DNA of 64,000 nucleotides from Mycobacterium attenuatum (GTDB lineage Bacteria > Actinomycetota > Actinomycetes > Mycobacteriales > Mycobacteriaceae). The notes beneath the pieces were generated by a model, which ran no database searches, was not told the DNA's origin, and was given only the letters and a program-made list of their open reading frames with translations. Each line of letters starts with the position of its first letter. Within the stretch, counting starts at the first letter, position 1. The stretch spans positions 27,927 to 91,926 of the forward strand of contig NZ_UPHT01000019.1 in NCBI RefSeq assembly GCF_900566085.1, written 5' to 3'. The translations under genes were made by a program, and so were the position numbers. This document shows positions 42,704 through 52,232 of this stretch, in pieces.

Positions 42704-43129
42704 ATGGTGACCGCCCAAGGGCCGGTGCCATTGCGGTTGGGTGCGCCCCTGCTGGTGGCCGCAATCACCATGCTGGTGTGCGCCGCCATCTGGGTGGGCG
42801 ACCCGACAACGCCGAACGGTCCGCTGCCGGTATGCCCCACCAAGGCATTGCTGGGAATCGATTGCCCGGGCTGTGGCAGTCTGCGAATGCTCTACAGCCT
42901 TATGCACGGCAATCTGTTGGCCGCCGCCAGGTTCAATGCTCTTGGACTGGCGGCGGTGGTGCTCTTGGTGTGGGCATACCTGGCGTGGACTTATGGTCGC
43001 CTGGTGGGCCGTCGGATACGCGGTTGGCAGCGCAACCGCTGGGCGGCCCTGGTGACGCTGTCGCTGGTGCTGGCCTGGTTCGTGGTGCGCAACATCCCGG
43101 TGGCACCGTTCAACGCTTTGTTCGTTTGA
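42704..43129 (+). CDS. DUF2752 membrane protein
   Basis: 141 residues from ATG 42704, nine bp after the CD225 gene. CPTKALLGIDCPGCGSLRMLYSLMHGNLLAAARFNALGL is the diagnostic DUF2752 block (CPxxxLxGxxCPGCGxxR). Three hydrophobic helices (about residues 15-33, 82-100 and 115-131). Its stop codon lies inside the first unit of a 10-bp tandem repeat. Confidence 0.9.
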   Translation: MVTAQGPVPLRLGAPLLVAAITMLVCAAIWVGDPTTPNGPLPVCPTKALLGIDCPGCGSLRMLYSLMHGNLLAAARFNALGLAAVVLLVWAYLAWTYGRLVGRRIRGWQRNRWAALVTLSLVLAWFVVRNIPVAPFNALFV

Positions 43130-43170
43130 GTTCGTTTGAGTTCGTTTGAGTTCGTTTGAGTTCGTTTGAG
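43121..43170 (+). repeat. five tandem copies of TTCGTTTGAG
   Basis: Perfect 10-bp units at 43121, 43131, 43141, 43151 and 43161. The first contains the DUF2752 stop (TGA 43127-43129); every unit carries a TGA. The repeat extends into the gap before lpqL. Confidence 0.95.
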
Positions 43171-43240
43171 TCGGGACCGATCACCCATCGGATGGGTGTC
43201 GAGCAGCGCTGCGGCCGAACCGCGGTCTAATCTGGGCGCG

Positions 43241-44737
43241 ATGGCGAACAAATCAAAGACCACGGCGCTGGCCGCGGTGGTGGTCGTTGCCTTGCTGCTG
43301 GTCGGTTGTGTTCGTTCGTCGACCTGCCCGCGGACCCCTACCGGCAATCCGGCCGCGGCCGAGTTCGCCGAAGCATTGCACAACCGGGTGCACACCGAAG
43401 CGATGATGGCGCATCTGGCCAAACTGCAAGACATCGCCAATGCCAACAACGGCACCCGTGCGGTGGGCACCCCGGGCTATGAGGCCAGCGTCGACTACGT
43501 CGTCAACACCTTGCGCAACAGCGGTTTTGACGTTCAGACACCCGAGTTTTCGGCCCGCGTGTTCCACGCGGAGAAGGGGTCGGTGACGGTTGGTGGCCTG
43601 ACCGTGGAGGCGCACGCGCTGGAATACAGCCTTGGCACCGCCCCGGACGGGGTGAGCGGATCGTTGTTGTCGGTGCCCGCAGACGACAGCCCGGGCTGCA
43701 CCGCTGCCGACTACGACAAACTCCCCGCCAAGGGTGCCGTGGCGCTGGTGGACCGGGGCAGCTGCGAGTTCGCCCACAAACAAGAGGTTGCCGCGCAGCA
43801 GGGGGTGGCGGCGCTGATCATCGTCGACAACGTCGACGAGCAGTCGATGGGCGGCACCCTGGGGGTCAACACCGACGTCAAGATCCCGGTCGTCGGTGTC
43901 ACCAAGTCGGTGGGCATGCAGCTTCGCGGCAAGTCCGGGCCGGCAACCGTCAAGCTCGTCGCCCGCACGCAGAGCTTCAAGGCGCGCAACGTGATTGCCC
44001 AGACCAAAACCGGGTCGACCACCGATGTGGTGATGGCAGGCGCCCATTTGGACAGCGTGGCAGAGGGTCCCGGGATCAACGACAACGGCTCCGGAGTGGC
44101 TGCGGTCCTGGAAACTGCTGTGCAACTGGGCAATTCACCTCAAGTCCGCAACGCGGTGCGGTTCGGATTCTGGGGTGCCGAGGAGCTGGGGCTGATCGGG
44201 TCGCGCAACTACGTCGAGTCGCTCAACCTCGACGCGCTCAAGAACATCGCGCTGTATCTGAACTTTGACATGCTGGCCTCTCCCAATCCCGGGTACTTCA
44301 CCTATGACGGAGACCAGTCGCTGCCCTTGGATACTCGGGGCCAGCCGGTGGTGCCGGAAGGCTCGGCCGGAATCGAGCGGGTGCTGGCCGCCTACCTGAA
44401 GATGGCCGGCAAGACCGCGCAGGACACCGCGTTCGACGGTCGTTCCGACTACGACGGGTTTACGCTGGCGGGGATCCCGTCCGGCGGGCTCTTCGCCGGC
44501 GCGGAGGTCAAAAAGACCGAGGAGCAGGCACAGCTGTGGGGCGGCACCGCAAACGAGCCTTTCGATCCCAACTATCACCAAAAAGGTGACACCCTAGAAC
44601 ATATCGACAAAACGGCGCTGGGCATCCAGGGTGGCGGTGTGGCCTACTCCGTGGGCCTGTACGCGCAGGACCTGACCGGCCGCAATGGTGTTCCCCCGAT
44701 GGAGGACCGGACCCGTCACGTGCTCGTCAAGCCATGA
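43241..44737 (+). CDS. lpqL: lipoprotein aminopeptidase LpqL
   Basis: 498 residues from ATG 43241 (500 in H37Rv Rv0418). The lipobox VALLLVGCVRSS puts the lipidated cysteine at about 24. It has a PA domain (about 120-250) and an M28 zinc peptidase domain with all ligands in place: GAHLDS, GPGINDNGSG, FWGAEELGLIGS (catalytic Glu and zinc Glu), LNFDMLASPN and FDPNYHQKGDT (His). It should trim peptides outside the membrane. The stop overlaps the paralogue start (ATGA). Confidence 0.96.
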   Translation: MANKSKTTALAAVVVVALLLVGCVRSSTCPRTPTGNPAAAEFAEALHNRVHTEAMMAHLAKLQDIANANNGTRAVGTPGYEASVDYVVNTLRNSGFDVQTPEFSARVFHAEKGSVTVGGLTVEAHALEYSLGTAPDGVSGSLLSVPADDSPGCTAADYDKLPAKGAVALVDRGSCEFAHKQEVAAQQGVAALIIVDNVDEQSMGGTLGVNTDVKIPVVGVTKSVGMQLRGKSGPATVKLVARTQSFKARNVIAQTKTGSTTDVVMAGAHLDSVAEGPGINDNGSGVAAVLETAVQLGNSPQVRNAVRFGFWGAEELGLIGSRNYVESLNLDALKNIALYLNFDMLASPNPGYFTYDGDQSLPLDTRGQPVVPEGSAGIERVLAAYLKMAGKTAQDTAFDGRSDYDGFTLAGIPSGGLFAGAEVKKTEEQAQLWGGTANEPFDPNYHQKGDTLEHIDKTALGIQGGGVAYSVGLYAQDLTGRNGVPPMEDRTRHVLVKP

Positions 44738-46194
44738 TGCGGAGCCTGGCCGCGACGTTGCTGCTGGTCTGTCTGCTGGCCGCCTGCTCGACGCCCAAGC
44801 CGGCGCCGCCGGCCGCGGCTCCCGACTTGGGCCGTGCGCTGGCCGGCAAGGTCACCGCTGACGGGATGTTCGTCCACCTGCGGGCGCTGCAGGCGATCGC
44901 CAACGCCAACCACGGCAACCGGGCCACGGGCACGCCGGGTTACGACGCCAGCGTGGAATACGTGACGAATGCTTTGCGTGCCAAGGGGTTTGAGGTTTCT
45001 ACGCCTCAGTTTGAGCGGTTGTACACCGCGTCCCAGGGCCAACCGGCACTCACGGTTGCCGGCCGCAGCTATCCCGTCGATCAGGCCTCGCTACTGGTTC
45101 GGACGCCACCCGGGGGGCTGACCGGCCAGCCAGTGCGGCCCACCCAGCCGGCCGGCTGCGCCGTCGGCGACTATCCGTCCGCGCTGCCCAAAGGCGCGAT
45201 AGCCGTGGTGGACGACACTCGCTGTTCGATCGTCGACAAGCAGAACAGCGCGCTCGCCAAGGGTGCCATTGCGCTGATCGTGGTGAGTGAGCCCAAGGGA
45301 CAAGGCAGCCCACCGACGCTGTTCAGCCCCGGCTACTACAACCAGCTCACCGTGCCTGTCGCGGTGGTCGATACCAACGGCGCCGCTGCCCTGGGACGCG
45401 CAACCGCTGCGGTGCGGCTGGTGCTGGACACTGAGAACGTCAAGATCACATCGCGGAATGTGCTGGCGCAGACCAAAACCGGGACACCGAATGAGGTGGT
45501 CATGCTGGGTGCGCATCTCGACGGCCCGGCCGCGGGTCCGGGCATCAACGACGGCGGGTCCGGGGTGGCCGCGGTGCTGGAAACGGCGTTGCAGCTGGGG
45601 CCGCTGCCGCCGGTGAGTAATGCGGTGCGGTTCGCCTTCTGGGGCGCCGGAATCAGCGGTGCCATGGACTACCTCTTCGGCCTTGATGGCGAACAGCTCA
45701 ACGACATCGCGATGTACCTGAACTTCGACATGCTGGGATCGCCGAACGCGGGCTTCTTCACCGACGACGGTGACCAGTCCGGCCCGCCCGGGGCTGGGGT
45801 GGCACCAGCCGATGTGCCGGAAGGTTCGGCTGCCGTCGAACGCACCCTGGCCGGCTACTTGAACCTGGCCGGTAAGCGGCCCGCCGACATGCCGCTGAGC
45901 GCCAGGGCCGATTACCATCCGTTCCTCATCGCGGGTGTGCCCGTCGGCGGCCTTACCACCGGCGCTTCGCAACCGAAAACCACTGTGCAGGCCCGGCTTT
46001 GGGGCGGTCAAGCCGGCGTCGCGTTCGACCCTAACTACCAGAGCGCGCGGGACACGATCGACAACATCAACCGGGAGGCATTGGCGGTGATGGGCTCGGG
46101 AGTGGCGTTCGCGGTGGGCAGCTATGCGCAGTCCATCGGGGGCGTCAACGGCGTCACCCCACACGACAAACGCCATCGCGCACCGGTGTCTTAG
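44734..46194 (+). CDS. LpqL-like lipoprotein without M28 catalytic residues
   Basis: 486 residues from ATG 44734. The signal peptide and lipobox (LLLVCLLAACSTP, cysteine near 19), PA domain and M28 fold align with LpqL along the whole length (IANANHGNRATGTPGYDASVEYV), so it is a tandem copy. GAHLDGPAAGPGINDGGSG and LNFDMLGSPN are kept, but WGAEELG is WGAGISG and NYHQ is NYQS, removing the catalytic glutamate, the adjacent zinc glutamate and the zinc histidine. It is probably an inactive, peptide-binding relative. No sequence decay is seen: the frame is intact. H37Rv has no second copy here. Confidence 0.88.
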   Translation: MMRSLAATLLLVCLLAACSTPKPAPPAAAPDLGRALAGKVTADGMFVHLRALQAIANANHGNRATGTPGYDASVEYVTNALRAKGFEVSTPQFERLYTASQGQPALTVAGRSYPVDQASLLVRTPPGGLTGQPVRPTQPAGCAVGDYPSALPKGAIAVVDDTRCSIVDKQNSALAKGAIALIVVSEPKGQGSPPTLFSPGYYNQLTVPVAVVDTNGAAALGRATAAVRLVLDTENVKITSRNVLAQTKTGTPNEVVMLGAHLDGPAAGPGINDGGSGVAAVLETALQLGPLPPVSNAVRFAFWGAGISGAMDYLFGLDGEQLNDIAMYLNFDMLGSPNAGFFTDDGDQSGPPGAGVAPADVPEGSAAVERTLAGYLNLAGKRPADMPLSARADYHPFLIAGVPVGGLTTGASQPKTTVQARLWGGQAGVAFDPNYQSARDTIDNINREALAVMGSGVAFAVGSYAQSIGGVNGVTPHDKRHRAPVS

Positions 46195-46405
46195 CGCTGA
46201 GCGCGCCGGCTGGGCCGCCGCACCGGTTCGCGGCCAGCCAAGCGTTGATCCGAGTGTAGAAACCGTTGCGGCACCGGCCTGCTCGGGCCGAACGCGTAAC
46301 CCGGAGTTTTTGCCGCATCGCTGCATCGTTTGCGCACTGACCAACAACCAACCGATCTAAACTGAGACTCCTTGGGTGCAGGCCGGTCGGGATGGGGTCG
46401 ATTAC

Positions 46406-47902
46406 ATGGATAACTGCGGTCGGAAAAGGCGTCAATCGCGTCGGCGGCGCGCTCGCGGGCTGACCGCATCGCTGCGCGCCGCGGCGGCCGGTCTCGGGGC
46501 CGTGCTGGTCGTGGCCGGCTGTACCACCATGGTGGAGGGCCGCGCGCTGTCGATCCTCAACGACCCGTTCCGGGTGGGTGGTTTGCCCGCGACCAACGGT
46601 CCCAGCGGTCCGCGTCTGAATGGCCCCGCGCCCACCGGTACGGTGATCAACACCAATAACGGCCCGATCGACCAGTTGTCGTTGCTGTCGATCAACGACA
46701 TCCAGGATTACTGGAAAGGGGTCTACAGCGAAGCCCTCAAGGGCACGTTCAAGCCCGTCGACAAGCTGGTGTCCTACGACTCCAACAACCCCGACAGCCC
46801 CATGGTCTGCCATAACGAGACCTACCAACTCGTCAACGCGTTCTTCACCTCTCGCTGCAACCTGATCGCCTGGGATCGCGGCGTATTCATGCCCGTCGCC
46901 GAGAAGTATTTCGGCGACATCTCCGTCACCGGCGTGTTGGCCCACGAGTTCGGCCATGCCTTGCAGACGATGGCGAAGTTGGTGACCCGCAACGACGCCA
47001 CCATTGTCCGTGAGCAACAAGCGGATTGCTTCGCCGGTGTCTATTTGTACTGGGTGGCCGCGGGTGAGTCGCCGCGCTTCACGCTGAGCACCGCGGACGG
47101 GCTCGACCATGTGCTCGCCGGGATCATCACCACCCGTGACCCGGTGATGGACGCGGAGTCGGAAAACGACGACGAACACGGGTCCGCCCTGGACCGTGTC
47201 AGCGCCTTCCAGATGGGCTTCCTCAGCGGTACCGCGGCTTGTGCGGCGATCAACAAGTCCGAGATCGAGCAGCGCCGCGGCGACCTGCCGAAGGGCCTGC
47301 GGGTCGACAGCAGCGGGAACCAGGAGACCGGCGAGGTAGCGATCAACGAAGACACGCTGAAGACGCTGATGGAGCTGATGGGCAAAATCTTTTCGCCCAA
47401 GAATCCCCCCACGCTGACTTACCAGGCGACGGGCTGTCGAGATGCCAGGCCGAGCCCGCCGGCGTCGTATTGTCCGGCCAGCAACACGATCGTGGTGGAC
47501 CTGCCGGCGCTGGCGGCCATGGGAAAGGTCGCCGGCACCGACGAACAGTCACTGCCGCAGGGCGATGACACCGCATTGTCGATCGTGATGTCGAGATACG
47601 CGCTGGCGGCGCAGCATGAACGCGGGCTGGCGATGCAGAGTCCGTGGACCGCCCTGCGCACGGCCTGCCTGACGGGCGTTGCACACCGCAAGATGGCCGA
47701 GCCGATCGACCTGCCGTCCGGTCAGCAACTGATTCTGACAGCCGGTGACCTCGACGAAGCCGTTTCCGGACTGCTCACCAACCACATGGTGGCCAGTGAC
47801 GCCGACGGGATCAGCGTGCCGGCCGGGTTCACCCGGATTGCCGCGTTCCGTGCCGGCGTTGGCGGTGATATGGACGCCTGCTATTCGCGTTACGCGCTAT
47901 AG
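46406..47902 (+). CDS. lpqM: lipoprotein peptidase LpqM
   Basis: 498 residues from ATG 46406 (MDNCGRKRRQSRR), the same length as Rv0419; an upstream GTG (46376) is less likely. A basic start and hydrophobic segment lead to the lipobox LVVAGCTTM. The zinc-protease motif VLAHEFGHALQTM is near residue 182, with a glutamate following in REQQADCFAGVYLYW, as in neutral zinc metallopeptidases. An extracytoplasmic lipid-anchored protease; from work on M. smegmatis LpqM is needed for DNA transfer. Confidence 0.95.
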   Translation: MDNCGRKRRQSRRRRARGLTASLRAAAAGLGAVLVVAGCTTMVEGRALSILNDPFRVGGLPATNGPSGPRLNGPAPTGTVINTNNGPIDQLSLLSINDIQDYWKGVYSEALKGTFKPVDKLVSYDSNNPDSPMVCHNETYQLVNAFFTSRCNLIAWDRGVFMPVAEKYFGDISVTGVLAHEFGHALQTMAKLVTRNDATIVREQQADCFAGVYLYWVAAGESPRFTLSTADGLDHVLAGIITTRDPVMDAESENDDEHGSALDRVSAFQMGFLSGTAACAAINKSEIEQRRGDLPKGLRVDSSGNQETGEVAINEDTLKTLMELMGKIFSPKNPPTLTYQATGCRDARPSPPASYCPASNTIVVDLPALAAMGKVAGTDEQSLPQGDDTALSIVMSRYALAAQHERGLAMQSPWTALRTACLTGVAHRKMAEPIDLPSGQQLILTAGDLDEAVSGLLTNHMVASDADGISVPAGFTRIAAFRAGVGGDMDACYSRYAL

Positions 47903-48144
47903 CGCACTCGTTGGATCACTCGGAAGCCCTTTGTCCGTAGCAGGATTGGCCGGTGAACCTCGGCGGTGTAGGCGCACACGCGGCGGAGTCCCGGCGGGAA
48001 ATGCCTCACCAGATGCGGAGTGGTTAGACGCAGGCTAAAGTGAGGATCTCGTTACCCGTGGCAAACCTGCTGTGGCGGCGGTGGTTTCGGTGTGTACTGC
48101 GCCGTGCGGTCAGTGAAGCTGCGCCAAGTGATTATGGAGTCGGG

Positions 48145-48627
48145 ATGCGCGGACCGGTGTTGAGAGCCAGCGTGCGCCGGACCCGTGTCCTTGCCCTCGC
48201 GGGTTCGGTGTTTGGCGTCGCGGTGCTGTGCGCCGGCACGGCGAGCGCCAACGGTCCGGTCCAGTTGAAAAGCCGATTGGGCGACTTCTGTCTAGACGCC
48301 CCGAGTGGCAGCTGGGTCAGCCCTGTGGTGATCAACCCTTGCAATGGCACAGACTTCCAGCGCTGGAATGTCAACGGCGACCGAGAGATCGAGAGCGTGG
48401 CCTTTCCCGGGGAGTGCCTGCAACAACCGGGGGAGAGTCTGTGGGCGAAGCTCAATCCCTGTACCAATTGGGTCAGCCAACATTGGACAATCCAGCCCAA
48501 CGGCCAGGTCAGCAATGACCTTGGCGGCTGCCTCGCCGTTCTCGGCGGTCCTGGTGCCGGGGCTTGGGTGTCCACCCGCTGGTGCAACGCCGATGCACCC
48601 GAACAGCAGTGGGATAGCGTTCCGTGA
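48145..48627 (+). CDS. secreted ricin-type beta-trefoil lectin
   Basis: 160 residues from ATG 48145; the open frame reaches 48040 without support. The signal peptide ends TASANGP (about residue 36). The mature domain has three QxW-type repeats: DFQRWNV, SQHWTI and EQQWDS, with paired cysteines (FCLDAP, NPCNG, ECLQQ, NPCTN, GCLAV, WCNAD). It resembles Rv1419 (sMTL-13), a secreted lectin of 157 residues. A carbohydrate-binding secreted protein. Between lpqM and REP13E12; not in this place in H37Rv. Confidence 0.88.
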   Translation: MRGPVLRASVRRTRVLALAGSVFGVAVLCAGTASANGPVQLKSRLGDFCLDAPSGSWVSPVVINPCNGTDFQRWNVNGDREIESVAFPGECLQQPGESLWAKLNPCTNWVSQHWTIQPNGQVSNDLGGCLAVLGGPGAGAWVSTRWCNADAPEQQWDSVP

Positions 48628-48977
48628 TCGCGTTTGCTGGCCTGGGTCGGGCAAGGGCAATGGTCGGCCGATGTATTTCGGCGACTCAGCAGCGCTGACT
48701 GCGCTGCTCGGTCCTGGCGTCGTACGCCTGCCGGGGATGATCTCGCGTGATCACGAATGTTATTGCAGGCATTGGTGATTCGCCAATCCGCGACAGTGGC
48801 GCGGTCACTGGGGTCGGGCTGGGTGCGCGGACTTGCTGCTCTGGCGGAGCGGGTACGCGCTCGATGCCGCGTGTCTCCGCCCGAGTCGTTGACCCCCCGC
48901 CCGGGCGGGCCGGTGCCGACGCGGCTTGGATCGCCGTCGATGCGCGCATGTCAGTGGAGCCGTGTAGGATCGAAAGT
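48628..48977. other. 350-bp gap before REP13E12
   Basis: No convincing gene. The open frame of the REP13E12 protein reaches back to 48747, but the extra 77 codons have no family features. The promoter of the HNH gene is presumably here. Confidence 0.4.
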
Positions 48978-50197
48978 ATGTTCGATAACAGCGGCGCCGT
49001 TTCGCGACCTGAGGTGATCGAGAGGTTCGCTGCCATGTTCGAGCGGTGCCACCCGCCGACGACATCGGCATCTGCCGCCATCGTGGACCGGCTTTGCGCG
49101 GCGTCGCGGGCGGAAAACCGGTCCGCTGGTGAGCGGCTGGCCGCCATCGGCGAGCTGGATGTGTTGCGGCTGAGGGCTTCTGGCGACTGCGAGTCGTGGG
49201 GGACCGATACCTGGGATGCGGTGAGTGCGGAGGTTGCGGCGGCATTGCGGATCAGCCAGGGGTTGGCGTCGAGCTATCTGCACTATTCACGCGCCATGCG
49301 CAACCGGCTGCCGAAGTCCGGTGCGGCGCTACTGGCAGGCGATATCAGCTATGCGATGTTCCAGACGATGGTGTATCGCACCGACCTGATCGAAGATGCC
49401 GAGGTAATGACCGCCGTGGACGCCGAGCTTGCCATGAAGGCGAGCCGATGGCCGTCGATGACGCGTTCTCGCCTGTCGGCGTTTATCGACAGGGTCGTTG
49501 CGCGTGCGGACCGTGATGCCGTGCGGCGCGTCCGGGAGCGCCAGGCTGGGCGGGAATTCTCGATCTGGGGCAGCGGCAACGGTCTCACCGAAGTCGGCGG
49601 CAGGATGGTCACCAGCGATGCGATGGCGCTCGACGCGCGGCTGGATGCGTTGGCCGGCGCGGTATGTGCCGATGACCCGCGCACCCGCGACCAGCGCCGT
49701 GCCGACGCGTTGGGGGCGTTGGCGGTCGGCGCCGAGCGGCTGGAGTGTCGCTGCGGGCGGTCGGTGTGCCCTACCGGCACGACGCCGGCACCGCGCCCGG
49801 TGGTGATCCACGTGGTCGCCGACCGGGCGAGCGTGGCTGGCACTTCGACAACTCCCGGCGCGATGGTCGGCGCCGAGGGTCTCATCCCGGCGGAGTTGCT
49901 CGCCGAGCTGGCCGAGTCGGCGCGCCTGCGGCCGATCGTGCACCCGATCGATGCGGCCCCCGAGCGCGGCTACGCCCCGTCGCAGGCGTTGGCTGACTTT
50001 GTCCGCTGCCGGGATTTGACGTGCCGGTTTCCCGGCTGCGACCGCCCGGCAATGCACACCGACATCGACCACACCATTCCGTATGGCGACGGCGGTGCCA
50101 CCCATGCCTCGAACTTGAAATGCCTTTGCCGCCAACATCATTTGCTCAAGACCTTCTGGGGCTGGCGCGACAGACAGCTGCCTGACGGCACCGTCAT
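48978..50197 (+). pseudogene. REP13E12 HNH protein, 5' part, split by the element
   Basis: From ATG 48978 (MFDNSGAVSRPEVIERF). DUF222 domain followed by an HNH endonuclease domain CRFPGCDRPAMHTDIDHTIPYGDGGATHASNLKCLCRQHHLLKTF, as in Rv1587c/Rv1588c of H37Rv. At GGCACCGTCAT (50187-50197) the frame crosses into the integrated element; the remaining C-terminus (WTSPSGDAYVTTPGS...) is at 59936-60244. The HNH site itself is upstream of the break, so the truncated protein could still be active. Element-derived codons extend the frame to 50522, overlapping int. Confidence 0.9.
50187..50197 (+). other. attL core
   Basis: GGCACCGTCAT. The left side, encoding QLPDGTV, comes from REP13E12; the right side is element DNA. 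The matching attR is GGCACGGTGAT at 59936-59946. The shared bases are GGCAC, GT and AT, so the crossover lies inside this 11-bp block. Confidence 0.8.
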
Positions 50198-50215
50198 TGA
50201 TCTAAGATACTACTT

Positions 50216-51646
50216 ATGTCCGCCACGCAAACCGCCATCTACCTGCGTCAATCGCTTGACCGCGACCACAACGAGCTGGCCATTGAACGCCAGCGCGCCG
50301 CCTGCCTGCAGCTCTGCGCAGCCAATGGCTGGACCGACACCATCGAGTACGCCGACAACGACACCTCGGCCAGCGTCGGGTATCGGTCCGGCTATGCGCG
50401 GATGCTTGCAGACATCGAGGGCGGTGCCGTCCAAGCCGTGGTCTGCTACCACCTGGACCGGCTGCACAGGCAGCCCCGCGAACTTGAAGACTTCATCGAA
50501 CTGGCCGACAAGCGCCGCATAGCGCTGGCCACTGTGACTGGCGAGGTCGACCTGGCAACCGACACCGGCAGGCTGGTGGCCCGCATTACCGGCGCGGTGG
50601 CGAAGGCCGAGGTGGAGCGCAAGTCGGCGCGCCAAAAGCGGGCCAACCAGCAGCGCGCCCAGGCGGGCAAAGTGTGGAACGCCAGAGTGTTTGGTTGGGA
50701 CGCCAACGAGATTGTCGTCCATGAGGCTGAGGCGATCCGCACCGCGTCACGTGACCTACTCAACGGGGCATCGTTGTGGTCGATTGCGGCGCAATGGAAT
50801 TCGCAAGCGTTGAAGACGGCCAAGGGGTGCGGTTGGACGGGCGGGACGGTGCGCCAGGTGCTCACGCGGGCCAGCAACGCCGGTTTGGTGACCTACGACC
50901 TACGTGCAGCGCAGGCCGAGGCCCGCACCAAGGGCAAGCCTGTCCACATGGCCGGGATCGTCGAGGGCGCGGAGCCGGGTCGACCGGCCATCGTTGACCG
51001 CGACGTCTGGGAGGGTGTGTGCACGCTGCTGGCCGACCCGAAACGGCACACCGGCCGGTCGCCGGGCCGCAAGCACCTGTTGTCGGGGATCGCGATCTGC
51101 GACGCGTGCGGCAAGCCGATCGGGACCGGGGTGCGGGGTACCAGAACCGGTGGCAAACGAGCGGTCTACAGCTGCAAGCGGATCGGCTGCATGAAGATCG
51201 TCCGCGGTGTCGAACTGACCGACAAGCGGGTCGTCGACGCGATCACCAAGCGGCTGGCGGAACCCGACGCCGCCGTCACGTTGGCCCGGCCGACGGTCGA
51301 CGCCAAGGCCCTGCGCGATCAGATCGAGTTGCTGCGTGGGCAGATCCGCGAGGCCGAGGCGGATTACGACGACGGGCAGATCACTGCGGCGCGTATGAAC
51401 GCGCGTATCGAGCGGGTGGAGGCGAAGCTGAAGCCGCTACAGAACAAGCTGCTGGCCTCGCGCATGTCGGCGGACGTCATGTCGTTGGCTGGGAGGCCCG
51501 ACGCGGCGAAGCGGTTCGCGGCGCTGCCGCTGGACCGGCAACGCGGAGTGATCGACACCCTGGCGACGGTGACGATCCACGCGCTGAATCGGCCCGGTGG
51601 GCGGTTCGATCCGAAGGCGATCACCGTCGACTTCGAGCGAAAGTAG
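50216..51646 (+). CDS. large serine recombinase (integrase)
   Basis: 476 residues from ATG 50216, only 18 bp from attL. The resolvase domain AIYLRQSLDRDHNELAIERQ has the nucleophile Ser13, followed by YADNDTSASVGYRSGYARMLADIEGG and CYHLDRLHRQPRELEDFIELAD; a recombinase domain spans about 160-260, a zinc ribbon CDACGKPIG...YSCKRIGCM lies near 305-330, and a coiled-coil motif near 370-410. It resembles the phiRv1 integrase (Rv1586c) in layout and in target. Recombines attP and attB without supercoiling or host factors. Confidence 0.95.
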   Translation: MSATQTAIYLRQSLDRDHNELAIERQRAACLQLCAANGWTDTIEYADNDTSASVGYRSGYARMLADIEGGAVQAVVCYHLDRLHRQPRELEDFIELADKRRIALATVTGEVDLATDTGRLVARITGAVAKAEVERKSARQKRANQQRAQAGKVWNARVFGWDANEIVVHEAEAIRTASRDLLNGASLWSIAAQWNSQALKTAKGCGWTGGTVRQVLTRASNAGLVTYDLRAAQAEARTKGKPVHMAGIVEGAEPGRPAIVDRDVWEGVCTLLADPKRHTGRSPGRKHLLSGIAICDACGKPIGTGVRGTRTGGKRAVYSCKRIGCMKIVRGVELTDKRVVDAITKRLAEPDAAVTLARPTVDAKALRDQIELLRGQIREAEADYDDGQITAARMNARIERVEAKLKPLQNKLLASRMSADVMSLAGRPDAAKRFAALPLDRQRGVIDTLATVTIHALNRPGGRFDPKAITVDFERK

Positions 51647-51870
51647 CACGCTACGTTGGGAATTGGCGCAGACAGGGACGCGCCGATGAAGACAGCGCTA
51701 CCGCGCTGCGTCGCTGCTACCTGATACCGTCGCCTGCATACAACTGAATTCCACCGTCACGCATTAAGGGGCTAGCCCGCGAGGGGCCGTCAGACGGGTG
51801 ACCGCACACCGAACCTAAGGGGGGTGTGCCAAACCTGACGACGACTCACGAAAGGCAAGGCCCCTAAACC
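51647..51870 (+). promoter_or_regulatory. regulatory gap between int and the early genes
   Basis: 224 bp with no gene. GGGGCTAGCCCGCGAGGGGCC (about 51769-51789) can fold weakly, and ACGAAAGGCAAGG lies just ahead of ATG 51871. A likely promoter for the rightward gene set; no operator was identified. Confidence 0.4.
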
Positions 51871-52083
51871 ATGTCCAACGAGGACATCAAGCAGCGCAAC
51901 GCTGCCGTGATGCTGGACGCGGTGCTGACCCGCAAGGAAGCCGCCGCGGCACTACGGATCTCGACCTTCACCCTCGATCGGCGCATCAAGGACAAGACGA
52001 TCCGCGCGGTCAAAATTGGCAATGCGGTGCGCGTGCCGGTGGAGTCAATCGCGAAGCTCCTAGCTGGCGACGGTGAGGCATGA
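51871..52083 (+). CDS. helix-turn-helix DNA-binding protein, excisionase-like
   Basis: 70 residues from ATG 51871. LTRKEAAAALRISTFTLDRRIKDKTIRAVKIGNAVRVPVESIAKLLAG is the MerR-like winged HTH of excisionase-family and small phage regulators. Its stop overlaps the next start (ATGA). It could act as a regulator or as an accessory to excision. Confidence 0.85.
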   Translation: MSNEDIKQRNAAVMLDAVLTRKEAAAALRISTFTLDRRIKDKTIRAVKIGNAVRVPVESIAKLLAGDGEA

Positions 52084-52232
52084 CCCGCCAATTCACGGCC
52101 AGTGAGCAGGCCGAATGGGACGCGGTGATCGCCGCCGAGGTCGCTGCGGCGCCGCCCCTACGCCCCGACCAGCTCACGCGCTTAGCAGCGCTATTCGACT
52201 ACGAGCCACCGGCAGGTCGTGGTGCCCGGTGA
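52080..52232 (+). CDS. candidate recombination directionality factor
   Basis: 50 residues from ATG 52080 to TGA 52230-52232. The segment VAAAPPLRPDQLTRLAALF and the ending GRGAR resemble the tail of phiRv1 Rv1584c (AAAPPLTDEQRTRLAELL...GGAR from memory), the protein shown to direct excision by the phiRv1 integrase. Overlaps its neighbours on both sides (ATGA and GTGA), so it is co-translated with the HTH gene. Confidence 0.65.
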   Translation: MTRQFTASEQAEWDAVIAAEVAAAPPLRPDQLTRLAALFDYEPPAGRGAR

